DNA of 64,000 nucleotides from Balanoglossus misakiensis (lineage: Eukaryota; Hemichordata): positions 15,500,001-15,564,000 of the forward strand of contig CM082579.2 in NCBI GenBank assembly GCA_040954595.2, in the 5' to 3' direction. This document shows positions 38,101 through 48,652 of this stretch, piece after piece. Made by a program: the position numbers and the translations under genes. The notes under the pieces are model-generated. The model searched no databases. It saw only the letters and a program-made list of their open reading frames with translations, and had not been told where the DNA came from. How positions within the stretch are numbered: the stretch's first letter is position 1; the number at the start of each line of letters is the position of its first letter.

Positions 38101-38477
38101 TACTAGTAAAAAGTTGATTGATCTGCACATCGAGGATCATTGAAACCCTGCATACTCTGTAGTTGGACTGATCTTGTTTTTTATTCAACAAACTTGAACA
38201 AGATCGTCATTCCAGCACCATCTGTAGCTGCAATGATTGTAGCGAGGCGACCGTAGCGAGCAGTAGATTTGCGTACATGTCTGTGTGTTCCCGGGGTTAC
38301 ACGGCCTCCACCCGTGTAACGCCGGGAACACACAGACATGTACGCAGAGCTAAGCGAGTGGGTGCTGCAACTTGACTATTGTTCGCCATTAGCAGCTAGC
38401 AGCCCGCTACAACCATTGCAGCTATCAGTTAACTAGGCAACTAACAAGATACAGCTCACGAATTCTCTATAGCTTAC
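35138..38477 (-). other. Probable 5' UTR intron of gene C with a repeated palindromic module
   Basis: A donor on the minus strand (GATTAAG|GTAAGC, exon edge 38478) and the acceptor beside the gene C start codon bound this 3.3-kb stretch. It holds three degenerate copies of a module of roughly 0.5-0.7 kb. Each carries the palindrome ACACCT-nnn-AGGTGT (about 36750, 37227, 37953), a 'ggaag...tcca' segment and 'caatctatcatgt'. No coding sequence is supported. Confidence 0.5.
38264..38352. repeat. Hairpin MITE, copy 2
   Basis: This 89-bp hairpin has arms TAGATTTGCGTACATGTCTG and the reverse complement of TAGCTCTGCGTACATGTCTG. The flanks AGCGAGCAG (38255-38263) and AGCGAGTGG (38353-38361) match at 7 of 9 bases. 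It belongs to the same family as 14008-14361 and lies just downstream of the inferred first exon of gene C. Confidence 0.75.
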
Positions 38478-38928
38478 CTTAATCATTGACGAAAAGAGAG
38501 CCGGTTTAGTAATCGAGCCTGAACACGTTGAAGTTGACTTGGCAGATCAGCTGGCAGAGCGCGCGAGAGATGTTGATGTCATCAGCGGACACCGGAAGTG
38601 CACTTCAATACATCCTCAATCACTGCCGCAAATACTCAAATAAAATAAAATACAAAATATACTGCAGTAGAGTACCTCAGATTTGATATAAATGAGACAT
38701 AGCAAACATTTTTGAGTAATTACTTTTGTTAGCAAAAAAAAGGAAAGATAAAGGCACATTGTGATGATTTTTGACAGTTTGCTCGGAAATAAATTTTTCG
38801 TACGAGGATACCCACAAGTCATTGCGTGATTTGTTCTATATAAGGGTGCCGACCTTGCGGGAAATATAAACAATCTGTTTTGCAAACATAGCGTACAAGT
38901 ACTATCCTATCCAGTCTCCGCAAACATC
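38478..38928. promoter_or_regulatory. Bidirectional promoter region of genes C and D
   Basis: On the minus strand, sequence from about 38600 down to the donor at 38478 is the probable first non-coding exon of gene C. On the plus strand, a TATA box (TATATAAG, 38837-38844) lies 85-90 bases upstream of the gene D start codon, leaving room for a start site at about 38870. The two genes therefore point away from each other from a region of about 250 bp. Confidence 0.6.
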
Positions 38929-41273
38929 ATGCCGTCACCACGAGTCATCAACGAGTTGACGTCGTCTTCACCAAGTGGTAGCTGCGATCGTGTTGAAGAC
39001 GAAATGATGACCATCAGTAGAAGCGAATTTCAACGTCTTTTGAAAAACCAGGAAGAAATGTTAAAGAAGCAGCGCCTACTAGAAGAAAAACTTAGTACCG
39101 AAACAAACGCTAGAAGGAAGATCAGGCCATCCGTGAGAGTGAAGGTAAGAATATATGTTTTATACGGGACATTGTTTTGGGCAACGGGTCATTCTGGTCA
39201 ACCAGTTGTTTTTTCCTTTTCGGCCCAGGTCGTTTCATCCGATTGTTACAACCAGGACACTGTTTAATTTCTACACTAACCAGCGTAGCCCTGCGCACAG
39301 GTCTGTGTTTGCGGCGTTTACTCAACCGTGTAACGCCGGAAACACAACCTGCACATGTACGCTGGGCTATTTGTGACGCTAGCTTAGCAGATCGGGCTAG
39401 CCACGGTTACTAGAGTTTCCCAACCGTCTCTTTCTAGTAACCGTGGGCTAGCTTACCTATTTGTGACGCTAGCTTAGATCGGGCCATATGATCGGGCTAG
39501 GAAAATTGGAAACATATCGTCCGCTCGCACAGGTCGTATTACGAGTATTCCCAAGTCTGGGCCGAAACAACCGGGTCGTGAGAATTGGAGGCCAAAATCG
39601 ACGAAAATGTTAGTGGCCACCGTTTATTTTTGCCACGGTTGCAGTAGGGTACGCCAGCCGCAAAAAATAGATCACCGAATAAAGTCATGACCCTTGACAT
39701 TTGCTGTGGCGCGAGTGAACACATTGCCTGGGTCCTGGGAATGTTTATCATGTGTGAAGAATAAACTGCTCAGTTCAATACATACCCTATCCTGTTGATT
39801 GATCCCAGGTGTTTCTTTTCACCTTTGACATTTGCTCATGGTGGCTAACACACTACCTGGGAATGTTTACTGTGATGATAATCATGTGTGAAGAATAAAC
39901 TACCATTTAAGATATTGTACTTGTTGAGCTCAAGTCTGATATCTGTTGTCTTTTATTGCAGAAAGCAGTTCATGATGTTTACAATGGGCTTGTAGAAAAT
40001 GACAAGAATTGGGACACAACAAAGCCGTAAGTATTTCAATCACAAAGCACACATAGGCGTGCAATTTTGCCAACATATCCATGTATCATTGATTGTGAAT
40101 ATAACCTTTATTTTAAATGAGTTCATCTTGCCGTTGGAATGCCAACCATATAAAGCCAGAGTGTAGCAGTAAATATTTGAATGCAGCTTCATATGTTTTG
40201 TTTTATTTTGGTATTGGTACTGTTTGGTGTGGAGGGGTCTGACTGTTGCTAACATCATTTCTTTCAGATTTGGTCATCAAGTTAATAGAGAAGTTAATGA
40301 AGAAATCAAGAAAGCTGTTAAAAATCAACTGAATGAGGAGGAAGCAGTTATTCAGGGTGAGTTTATTTTTATGGTACTTGCTAGTATTCTGGTTATATAA
40401 TGCCTCCTGCTGTGTCTTAAAGAGGAAATCAAATGTAGATGGGGTGTTAAGAAACATAATTTTCAGAATATATTTCACTTGTATTAATCCAGTTGCCTCA
40501 ACTTCTTTTTTTTAGTTGCAATGAGGACATACTTCTTTACCAAAAGAAAAGAAAAGAAGAGACAGACTTCTGGAAAAGCAGACATATTCAGAGTCAAACA
40601 GGCCAGAAGGCAAAGGAAGCAGCAGGTAATGTGACACTATTGTGCTTATTGACATCGATTCAATGTACATATTAGTTAAATAATTCAAGATCTCATAACC
40701 TTCGAAAGCAATGCTTATAAATTGTCAAATGACATGAAATACTAATCCAGTGTGGTGCTGGTAACTTTTTAGTGGATATTTTATTGTTAGTAGCCGATCA
40801 GGACAACCCAGAAATAAGTTTCACTGCCAAACATTGTAGGAAGGCATGTACAATGTATGGAAAAATAAATACATGTATATATTTTTTTCTTCCAGAAACT
40901 AACAAGGAGAAGGGAAATTCTAAACAAATCTACATCTATAGAAGAGGACCAGAGACAGAAATTGAAAGCTGTCATGTCAACTCAATACATGTCCAGCGAG
41001 GATACAGATTCATTCGCAGAGTTTTCATCATCTGATGATGATGACTTGAGGGTCACCAGAAAGGCCAAGCCACTGAGAAGGAGACGATTGCTATGGCGGT
41101 CAAAGTTTGTCAATGAAGCATTCTCACTGCTCGACAAAAGGCACGAAAAAAGGTTAAACAAAATGGGGGGTGGGTTTATTCACGAAAGGAGGGATGGGAT
41201 AGGGTCGGACAGGCCTGTGCCTGAAGGTGCACCAAGTTGGGCAGTGAAGGAGTCTTACATTGACAAACTTTGA
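38929..41273 (+). CDS. Gene D: small basic coiled-coil protein, possible DNA-binding accessory factor
   Basis: Five exons: 38929-39144, 39962-40026, 40268-40356, 40516-40625 and 40896-41273. All are GT-AG with consistent phases, encoding 285 aa. The ATG lies downstream of a TATA box. Residues about 27-62 form a coiled coil (FQRLLKNQEEMLKKQRLLEE). A helical, charged middle part follows (VNREVNEEIKKAVKNQL), then a very basic stretch (FFTKRKEKKRQTSGK ... QARRQRKQQKLTRRRE). An acidic serine patch (SSEDTDSFAEFSSSDDDD) and a conserved-looking tail (RRRRLLWRSKFVNEAFSLLDKRHEKR) close the protein. The layout loosely recalls invertebrate proteins annotated as C14orf93-like, but this is from memory and unverified. 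By analogy with TnpA-type proteins of CACTA elements it could bind the subterminal repeats. That is inference only. Confidence 0.72.
39286..39369. repeat. Hairpin MITE, copy 3 (in gene D intron 1)
   Basis: The ends are TAGCCCTGCGCACAGGTCTG and the reverse complement of TAGCCCAGCGTACATGTGCA. It is clearly the same family as the copies at 14008 and 38264. The flanking 9-mers do not match well, so the target duplication has decayed or the edges are shifted. Confidence 0.6.
39396..39452. repeat. Hairpin in gene D intron 1
   Basis: The arms GCTAGCCACGGTTACTAG and CTAGTAACCGTGGGCTAGC flank a loop of about 20 bases. A short direct repeat ('atttgtgacgctagcttag') lies on either side of the hairpin. 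Confidence 0.65.
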
Positions 41274-41596
41274 TCGCCATGTGAGAGGCTCCTTCTCAGT
41301 GTTGCTGGTTCCTTTCATTTTGTTTAATATTGTATCATTTATTTTGTACTGTTTTTATTGATTATACTTGTTGTCTGCCATATTTTTTCTATATAAACTT
41401 TTTAACTTATTTTTATTGTATTGCCAACCTTTCTTTCAAGTGTATTTTTCAGTTATATTATTTATTTGTAAACTTCCCTTTTGTATTTGAATTAAATATG
41501 TTAATTTTAGAACTTTTGCTTTAATTGCATTTTTCCTGGTTGTAAGTGTGTGTCTGATGGGAGTTACCATGTGCAGTGCTGACAGATGGGTTGACC

Positions 41597-42617
41597 AACT
41601 TTTGAACCCCCTGTTGTACACTACTGAAAGTAGCTGCTTTTGGAATGCTGGCAAATGTGGTTATTTTGACAACATTTGTCTAGGTTAAAATATGGGAGCA
41701 TACATGACCACCTTTGCCCAACTTTTGAACCCCCTGTTGTACACTACTGAAAGTAGCTGCTTTTGGAACGCTGGCAAATGTGGTTATTTTGACAACATTT
41801 GTCTAGGTTAAAATATGGAGCATACATGACCACCTTTGCCCAACTTTTGAACCCCCTGTTGTACACTACTGAAAGTAGCTGCTTTTGGAACGCTGGCAAA
41901 TGTGGTTATTTTGACAACATTTGTCTAGGTTAAAATATGGAGCATACATGACCACTTTTGCCCAACTTTTGAACCCCCTGTTGTACACTACTGAAAGTAG
42001 CTGCTTTTGGAACGCTGGCAAATGTGGTTATTTTGACAACATTTGTCTAGGTTAAAATATGGAGCATACATGACCACCTTTGCCCAACTTTTGAACCCCC
42101 TGTTGTACACTACTGAAAGTAGCTGCTTTTGGAACGCTGGCAAATGTGGTTATTTTGACAACATTTGTCTAGGTTAAAATATGGGAGCATACATGACCAC
42201 CTTTGCCCAACTTTTGAACCCCCTGTTGTACACTACTGAAAGTAGCTGCTTTTGGAACGCTGGCAAATGTGGTTATTTTGACAACATTTGTCTAGGTTAA
42301 AATATGGAGCATACATGACCACCTTTGCCCAACTTTTGAACCCCCTGTTGTACACTACTGAAAGTAGCTGCTTTTGGAACGCTGGCAAATGTGGTTATTT
42401 TGACAACATTTGTCTAGGTTAAAATATGGAGCATACATGACCACTTTTGCCCAACTTTTGAACCCCCTGTTGTACACTACTGAAAGTAGCTGCTTTTGGA
42501 ACGCTGGCAAATGTGGTTATTTTGACAACATTTGTCTAGGTTAAAATATGGGAGCATACATGACCACCTTTGCCCAACTTTTGAACCCCCTGTTGTACAC
42601 TACTGAAAGTAGCTGCT
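41597..42617 (+). repeat. Tandem array of about 123 bp, about 8 copies
   Basis: Each unit contains 'acttttgaaccccctgttgt' and 'ttttgacaacatttgtctag'. Units differ by 1-2 bases (atatggagc against atatgggagc). The array begins about 320 bp after the stop codon of gene D and ends abruptly at 'gtagctgctt'. No gene is seen in the unit. Confidence 0.9.
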
Positions 42618-43013
42618 TGTTCACTGTGTGTGTATAAGGTTACAAGTACTGCTTTTACCAGATGTGATAATGCCATGAATATGCTGTGTATATGATGTCC
42701 TATGTCCAACAGTTTACGCCTTTGTAAATATTGAATCAGAATTGCCTTTATGGTGTAGAAAAAGTACCTAAGGATATTACAGTTTGCCTGTATGTAAAAG
42801 CTGAAAGAAAGTAAGACACATCTTCACATATTTACTCCCTTTTCCATAATCATCAAACGTGGTACTTATATTTCCTGCACCCAGGTAGTCAAACACATGG
42901 AAAAGGTACAAATGTGAACAGAGAAATAGGAGGTACTATGCGGTCAAAGATATTACTTTAACATCTTTTACCTGGTACTTTGCCCACCCTGTTAAATATG
43001 TTTTTTGGTACAG

Positions 43014-43267
43014 TGATACCCAGTTTAAAACAAATCCCTCAACTTGGAAAAGTTGTCGCTGTAAACTCAGAAGAGGAAACATTTCAGCTGCATTGGTATT
43101 CAGGTTCTTGGTCTGCTTTGTGGAAACCAGCCTTTTGTGGAGCGGGCCGAAACAGAAAGCCAAATGTTGAAACTGTGTGGATACAATCTGCCATTTTTTG
43201 GGATTTTCAGTTAACACAAGGCAGTGTACTACCCAAAGCCACACAAACAACATTGAAGGAACGCTAA
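43014..43267 (+). CDS. Orphan C-terminal exon with an SH3/chromo-like domain, perhaps of gene B
   Basis: A good acceptor (ttttttggtacag) precedes 84 codons in phase 1 that end in TAA. The product reads IPQLGKVVAVNSEEETFQLH, then WYSGSW, then LWKPAF, ending QLTQGSVLPKATQTTLKER. A beta-rich 'GKV...(x)HWY.GSW...W' module with an LTxG...K tail is a familiar C-terminal piece of the protein family to which gene B seems to belong. Gene B as modelled ends in LQEDMFVAVYIHY, which is the kind of sequence that leads into such a module. If so, the terminal exon is 18 kb from the rest of the gene, with genes C and D in between. Alternatively it is the remnant of a second gene copy. No donor in exon 10 with a convincing matching phase was found. 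Confidence 0.5.
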
Positions 43268-44120
43268 CATGAAGCACAGCAAGAGATGGTAGAAAGTGAC
43301 TGAAAACAACAGACAACAGACTCCACTCACTGGTCTTGAAACAGATTTCAATGCCTATTATTGTGGGGGAGGGGGTATCAAAGTGTAATTTGGTATATAT
43401 GTCGCCAGGCGATTGGTATCTCAATACGTTTTTTTCACCAACCATTAGATGCATGATTTTGCTGAAAATCAAACCGTAGGACTTTATAAACTTTATCTTC
43501 AGAACATTAAAGACAGGTCTTCCCAAATGCATCTTATATATTTAGCGTACAGTGAAGCCACTGTGAAGTCTGGCATAGACAACCAAGTTCCATATGTCAT
43601 TTTAATATCAAACACGAATTTCAATCTGTACGAAATTTATATTGTATTATGTGAAATATTTAATCTTTTGTTGAGCTAAAATTCACACTTGGCTCAGTTA
43701 TGCCAAACATGTGATAAATTTCATACCAGTACTGACCAAAGTTGTCGTGTGAAAGTCCAACAGTCCTACAAATTGTTCAAGTACACGTATATATAATAAT
43801 GAATCCCATGGCATGTACATATTTTATAATGATTTTGCAGTGTACAAATTCTGAACAAAGGGGACACATCTCATTTACAGTGTTTTTACAGATGCTAAAG
43901 TAGTCAAGAGGTTTGCAATTAAAGACATTTGAGACTCATACAAAAGTAAAGCTTATAAGATATGACTGACATTTTTAATATTTTAATGATTGTATTTCTT
44001 TATATATATATATATATATATTACTGGTCATTTACCTTTCTAGCAGTGTTTTATAAATAAATAAGTGTGTGATACAATTTTAAAACATGTATTATGTTTG
44101 TTATTTTGTCAGAAAATTAT
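43268..44120. other. Right internal spacer
   Basis: AT-rich, without a supported gene. A (TA)n microsatellite occupies about 44000-44022. The minus-strand frame at 42936-43532 overlaps the orphan exon and has no motif. Confidence 0.4.
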
Positions 44121-44679
44121 CCAGTAGCATTGAAGGCCACTTCCATCGTGACCCTCTATCCAGTAGCATTGAAGGCCACTTCCATCGTGACCCTCTATCT
44201 CTATCCAGTAGCATTGAAGGCCACTTCCATCGTGACCCTCTATCCAGTAGCATTGAAGGCCACTTCCATCGTGACCCTCTATCCAGTAGCATTGAAGGCC
44301 ACTTCCATCGTGACCCTCTATCCAGTAGCATTGAAGGCCACTTCCATCGTGACCCTCTATCCAGTAGCATTGGGGGCCACTTCCATCGTGACCCTCTATC
44401 CAGTAGCATTGAGGGCCACTTCCATTGTGACCCTCTATCTCTATCCAGTAGCATTGAAGGCCACTTCCATCGTGACCCTCTATCCAGTAGCATTGAAGGC
44501 CACTTCCATCGTGACCCTCTATCCAGTAGCATTGAAGGCCACTTCCATCGTGACCCTCTATCCAGTAGCATTGAAGGCCACTTCCATCGTGACCCTCTAT
44601 CCAGTAGCATTGAAGGCCACTTCCATCGTGACCCTCTATCCAGTAGCATTGAGGGCCACTTCCATCGTGACCCTCTATC
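44121..44679 (+). repeat. Right subterminal tandem array (39-bp monomers, about 14 copies)
   Basis: The monomer is CCAGTAGCATTGAAGGCCAC followed by TTCCATCGTGACCCTCTAT, with an extra CTCTAT inserted in two places. Because 39 is a multiple of 3 and the unit lacks stops in several frames, long repetitive open frames appear on both strands. They are not genes. The core GTGACCCTCTAT...TTGAAGGCCAC is shared with the left subterminal array, and the array lies about 290 bp inside the right terminus, so it is probably a recognition region for transposition proteins. Confidence 0.9.
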
Positions 44680-44937
44680 AAGCTATTATGTTGCATATTT
44701 CTGTGTGTATTTTGAAAATACACAATCTTTTGTATAATTGGACAAATATGAGCAAAAAAGCATGAACTGTCTTTTTGTAAATGTAACTGCTGTTAATTTC
44801 TTCATTTTATCATATTCTGTTATGTCTGTTTGTTATAAATGTTGCAATTCACAAAATTTTCATTAAAAAAGCAAGAGCTACCAACAAAGTACTGCAGCTT
44901 CAGTCAAATACAAAGATTTTATATGCATTTTGCCTAT

Positions 44938-44968
44938 ATCCAATTATCCCAAAATATTTCCAATCGTG
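44938..44968 (-). repeat. Right terminal inverted repeat of the giant transposon
   Basis: This is the exact 31-bp reverse complement of 1796-1826 and ends CCAATCGTG. Retroelement gag coding sequence resumes immediately after it. Confidence 0.93.
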
Positions 44969-47900
44969 TTAAATGAAGAGAGTTATTTTGATTTGGGAAA
45001 ACAGATACGCTTAGTACCTCAATTTAATGAGGATGATATAGATAAATATTTCCAACATTTTGAGCGTGTCGCCAATAGTTTGAAATGGCCTAAGGATAAG
45101 TGGCCTTTGTTGTTGCAAAGTGTTTTGAAAGGTAAAGCTCAAGAAGCATACTCGAATTTGTCCCCTGATGAGTATGTCGATTATGAGGCAGTTAAAACTG
45201 CTATTTTGAAAGCGTATGAGTTGGTGCCGGAGGCATATCGACAGAAATTTAGAAATTTGCAGAAGTCGAGTCGTACTCATGTTGAATTTGCCCATTTGAA
45301 AGAGGTGTATTTTGACCGATGGTGCCGTGCTAAAGATGTTGGAAACGATTTTGATAAATTGAAACAGTTAATTTTGATTGAAGAATTTAAGAGTTGCGTG
45401 CATGATGAAATCAAAACATATTTAGATGAAAGAGATATTGAGTCATTGCATAAAGCTGCCACAATGTCTGATGATTTTGCATTGACACATAAACTTTCTT
45501 CTTACAGAGGTAAAGACCATGGACCGGGTAGGGCAACAGCGTCAGCGACTGTCGCCAATGCTGGAGGGTATAAACCAAATTATTCAAAACCTCCCATTCA
45601 GGTAAATCGTACAAGTGGATCAAATTTTAATCATCAGAATAAATTGAAAATTGGCTCGAGCCCTCCCATATGCCATTATTGTAAGAAACCGGGGCACTTA
45701 ATGTCGACATGTCCTATGTTTCCTCAGTGTTCATATTGCCAAAAGAGGGGACACACAAGAAATGAATGTTTGCTTTTGAAACGGGCACAGCAAAATGTAG
45801 CGTCGCCTAATGCTTTTGTGTCTGCTTGTCCAAAAGTTGTTTCGGAAGCTTTATCAAGTCGTATTGATGAAATTAGAAAACCCGTAATTAGAAAGGAATT
45901 TCAGCCCTTTGTTACAGATGGGTTTGTGTCAGTTGTTGGGGGAAAACCTATGCCCATTCGGATCTTGCGGGACACAGGTGCAACCCAGTCTTTGCTGTTA
46001 GAAGGAATTTTGCCTGTTGATTCTGGGACGGATACTGGGGAGCAAGTTATTATACAAGGTATTGAGGGAAATTTCCTTACGGTACCTCTTCATCGAGTAG
46101 TCCTTGATTCAAGTTTGGTGTCTGGTCCTGTAGTGGTGGGGATTCGACCGTCATTGCCGATTAAAGGTATATCTTTGTTGCTAGGCAATGATTTGGCCGG
46201 AGGTCGGGTCATTGCTGATCCTAAATTGGTGTTTGGTCCAGTTACGTCTGCCGAAACCGAAAAGCTGGAGAATGACATTCCCGGTATTTTTCCTGCTTGT
46301 GCCGTAACACGTTCTCAGGTCAAGCACATGAACAAAGAAGCGCATAATTTAGAATCGATGTCTGATGATCTTGATTTGTCTGAGACTTTTATGGGAAAGT
46401 TGATTTCGAATGTTGTAGACAATGAAAGTTTATTGAAAGTTGATGATAATGTTTCGAAAACGTCAGTCGATAAAGTTGATTCGAAAATGTCGCTGTCTCG
46501 TGAGAAATTGATATCAGAACAGAGAAAAGATTCCGATCTTGCTCCACTGTTTGAAGTGGTTTTGTCTGTCGATGAGTTGAAAAAGGTTCCAAGGGGTTAC
46601 TTTGTGAATCAGGGAGTACTGATGAGAAAATGGCGTCCTCCCACTGAGCCTGCGTCGAATGAATGGTCGGTATTGTACCAAATTGTTGTTCCTGAAAGTT
46701 ATCGATCTCAGATTTTGGGATTGGCCCATGAGGGTCCAATGGGTGGACACTTGGGTGTTTCCAAGACTATGTGGAAAATTACTCGACATTTCTATTGGCC
46801 AAAAAGTAGAAAGAGCGTTGCTGATTATTGCAGAAATTGTCATGTTTGTCAGTTGGTCGGAAAACCTAATCAATCTGTTCCTGTCGCTCCGTTGAAACCC
46901 ATCCCTGCCTTCGATGAACCGTTTAGTAAGATTCTGATTGATTGTGTAGGGCCTCTGCCAAAAACTAGATCTAGGAATCAGTATTTGCTGACTATTATGT
47001 GTATGTCTACGCGTTTTCCTGAGGCGATTCCACTTCGGAACATAACGGCTCCAGTGATTGCCGGAGCACTGTCACGTTTCTTTGCATGGGTTGGATTTCC
47101 ACGAGAGATTCAATCTGACCAGGCAACTAATTTTATGTCTGGGTTATTTCAGCAGCTAGTTTATCACATGGGGATAAATCAGGTTAAATCCAGTGCGTAT
47201 CATCCAGAGTCGCAGGGGGCTTTAGAGAGGTTCCATTCTACCTTGAAAAATATGATTCGAGTGTATTGTTTCAACAATGACAAGGATTGGGACGAAGGGG
47301 TGCATTTGTTGCTTTTTGCAGTTCGAGAGTCTGTTCAGGAGTCGTTGGGGTTTAGTCCATTTGAATTGATATTCGGCCATCGAGTGCGCGGTCCTCTTAA
47401 ATTGCTGAAGGAACAATGGCTTGACGACAGTCCATCGGGTATGACCTTGTTGAAGTATGTGTCCACATTTAAATCCAGACTCAGTGAGGCATGTGAACTT
47501 GCTCGAGCTAATTTGAAATCATCCCAAAATAAAATGAAACACTTGTACGATAGGGTAGCGAAGAGTCGCGCCTTTAAACCTGGTGACAAAGTATTAGCGT
47601 TGTTGCCCATAACCGGAAATGCTTTGAGCGCACGTTTTCATGGTCCGTATAAAATTCTAGAGAAGGTTGATGATGTAAATTATGTAATTGAAACTCCTGA
47701 TCGTCGAAAGGCGACACAATTATGTCATATAAACATGTTAAAGCTTTATCGTAATGAAAACCATGTACATAATGTATTGCCTATAATGTCTCCAGAAGTA
47801 GATCATGAAACAGACTCGACATATGTAGCAGTTGCTGACGTTAAGAGCGACCATGATGTAAAATTGAAAAACTCAGAGCTGTTGAGTAATCGGGATACTT

Positions 47901-48652
47901 TATTGGGGCATTTGTCACCTGACCACAGGAAAGATATTAGTCAGTTATTAGATAAGTATGTCGATTTGTTTCCTGATGTGCCGAAGAGGACTAATGTGTG
48001 TTTTCATGATGTAGATGTGGGAAATGCCAGACCCATCAAACAACATCCATATCGGGTGAACCCTGAGAAGCTTGAGAAAATTCGGGGTGAAATTAAGTAT
48101 ATGTTGAATAATGATATCATCGAAACTAGCAATAGCTGTTGGGCTTCGCCATGTCTTTTGGTGGATAAGCCTGATGGCGGTGTAAGATTTTGTACTGATT
48201 ATAGGAAAGTTAATGCCATCACCAGAACTGAATCTTATCCCATCCCTCGGATTGATGACTGTATAGATCGCATTGGTAAAGCACAGTATATAACTACTTT
48301 AGACTTGCTTAAAGGTTATTGGTGTGTTCCATTGACTGAAAGAGCCAAGGAGATATCTGCTTTTGCCACACCAGATGGTTTGTATCAGTATAAAGTTATG
48401 CCTTTTGGCATGAAAAATTCTGGAGCTACTTTTCAACGAATGATGAATTCATGTGTAGAAGGGATGAAAGAAACAGATCCCTATATCGATGACATTGCCT
48501 CATATGGTGGTGTACTTTGGTCTGAACATGTAGCATCACTTGACAAATTGTTTGACCGATTGCGACGAGATAACTTGACTGTAAATTTGAGTAAATGTCA
48601 ATTCGGAAAGGCTAAAGTTAGGTATTTAGGCCATATTGTGGGGGGGAGGTGA
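44969..48652 (+). pseudogene. gag-pol: Gag(capsid)-PR-INT-RT polyprotein of the Gmr1-like element, 5' cut
   Basis: The open frame technically starts in the transposon end, at ATG 44930, but true retroelement sequence begins at about 44969. Numbering from 44930: capsid-type Gag (FDLGKQIRLVPQFNE onward, about 22-200); two CCHC knuckles (CHYCKKPGHLMSTC and CSYCQKRGHTRNEC, about 247-280); aspartic protease RDTGATQSLL (about 346); integrase zinc-binding HEGPMGGHLG...CRNCHVC (about 600-640); integrase core Asp (IDCVG, about 670), Asp (SDQATN, about 729) and Glu (GALERF, about 763); then reverse transcriptase (WASPCLLVDKPDGG, FGMKNSGATFQ, YIDDI at about 1184). Integrase before reverse transcriptase is the Gmr1 arrangement. 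The frame ends early at 48652 because of one extra G in a G-run at about 48640. Confidence 0.9.

Larger units (their letters stand above)
1796..44968. mobile_element. Giant (43.2 kb) CACTA/EnSpm-type DNA transposon with four cargo genes
   Basis: The left end 1796-1826 and right end 44938-44968 are a perfect 31-bp inverted repeat beginning CACGATTGGAAATATTTTGG. The start resembles the CACTA/CACTG ends of EnSpm/CACTA elements. The element sits inside the gag gene of an LTR retrotransposon, so both junctions are defined by interrupted coding sequence. The flanks are AATAA on the left and TTAAATG on the right. Depending on whether one terminal base is included, they allow a TA (2 bp) or TAA (3 bp) target duplication, and the inverted repeat extends imperfectly as TAA/TTA. 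Inside are a tnp2-type transposase (gene C), three other gene models in intact splice phase, and subterminal tandem arrays near both ends. At 43 kb it is far longer than ordinary animal CACTA elements, which are usually below about 15 kb. Confidence 0.88.

Noticed and set aside
44121-44679. CRISPR-like regular array
   Set aside because: Repeats are directly contiguous with no unique spacers, and the host is a eukaryote. It is a subterminal tandem repeat.
44087-44765. Long repetitive open frames on both strands (SSIEGHFHRDPL, ALKATSIVTLYP and similar)
   Set aside because: These are by-products of a 39-bp tandem repeat whose length is a multiple of three and which lacks stops in several frames. 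There is no start context or non-repeat domain.
44930-44968. ATG 44930 as the true start of the gag-pol protein
   Set aside because: This ATG lies in the inserted transposon. The 13 N-terminal codons are read through its terminal inverted repeat.
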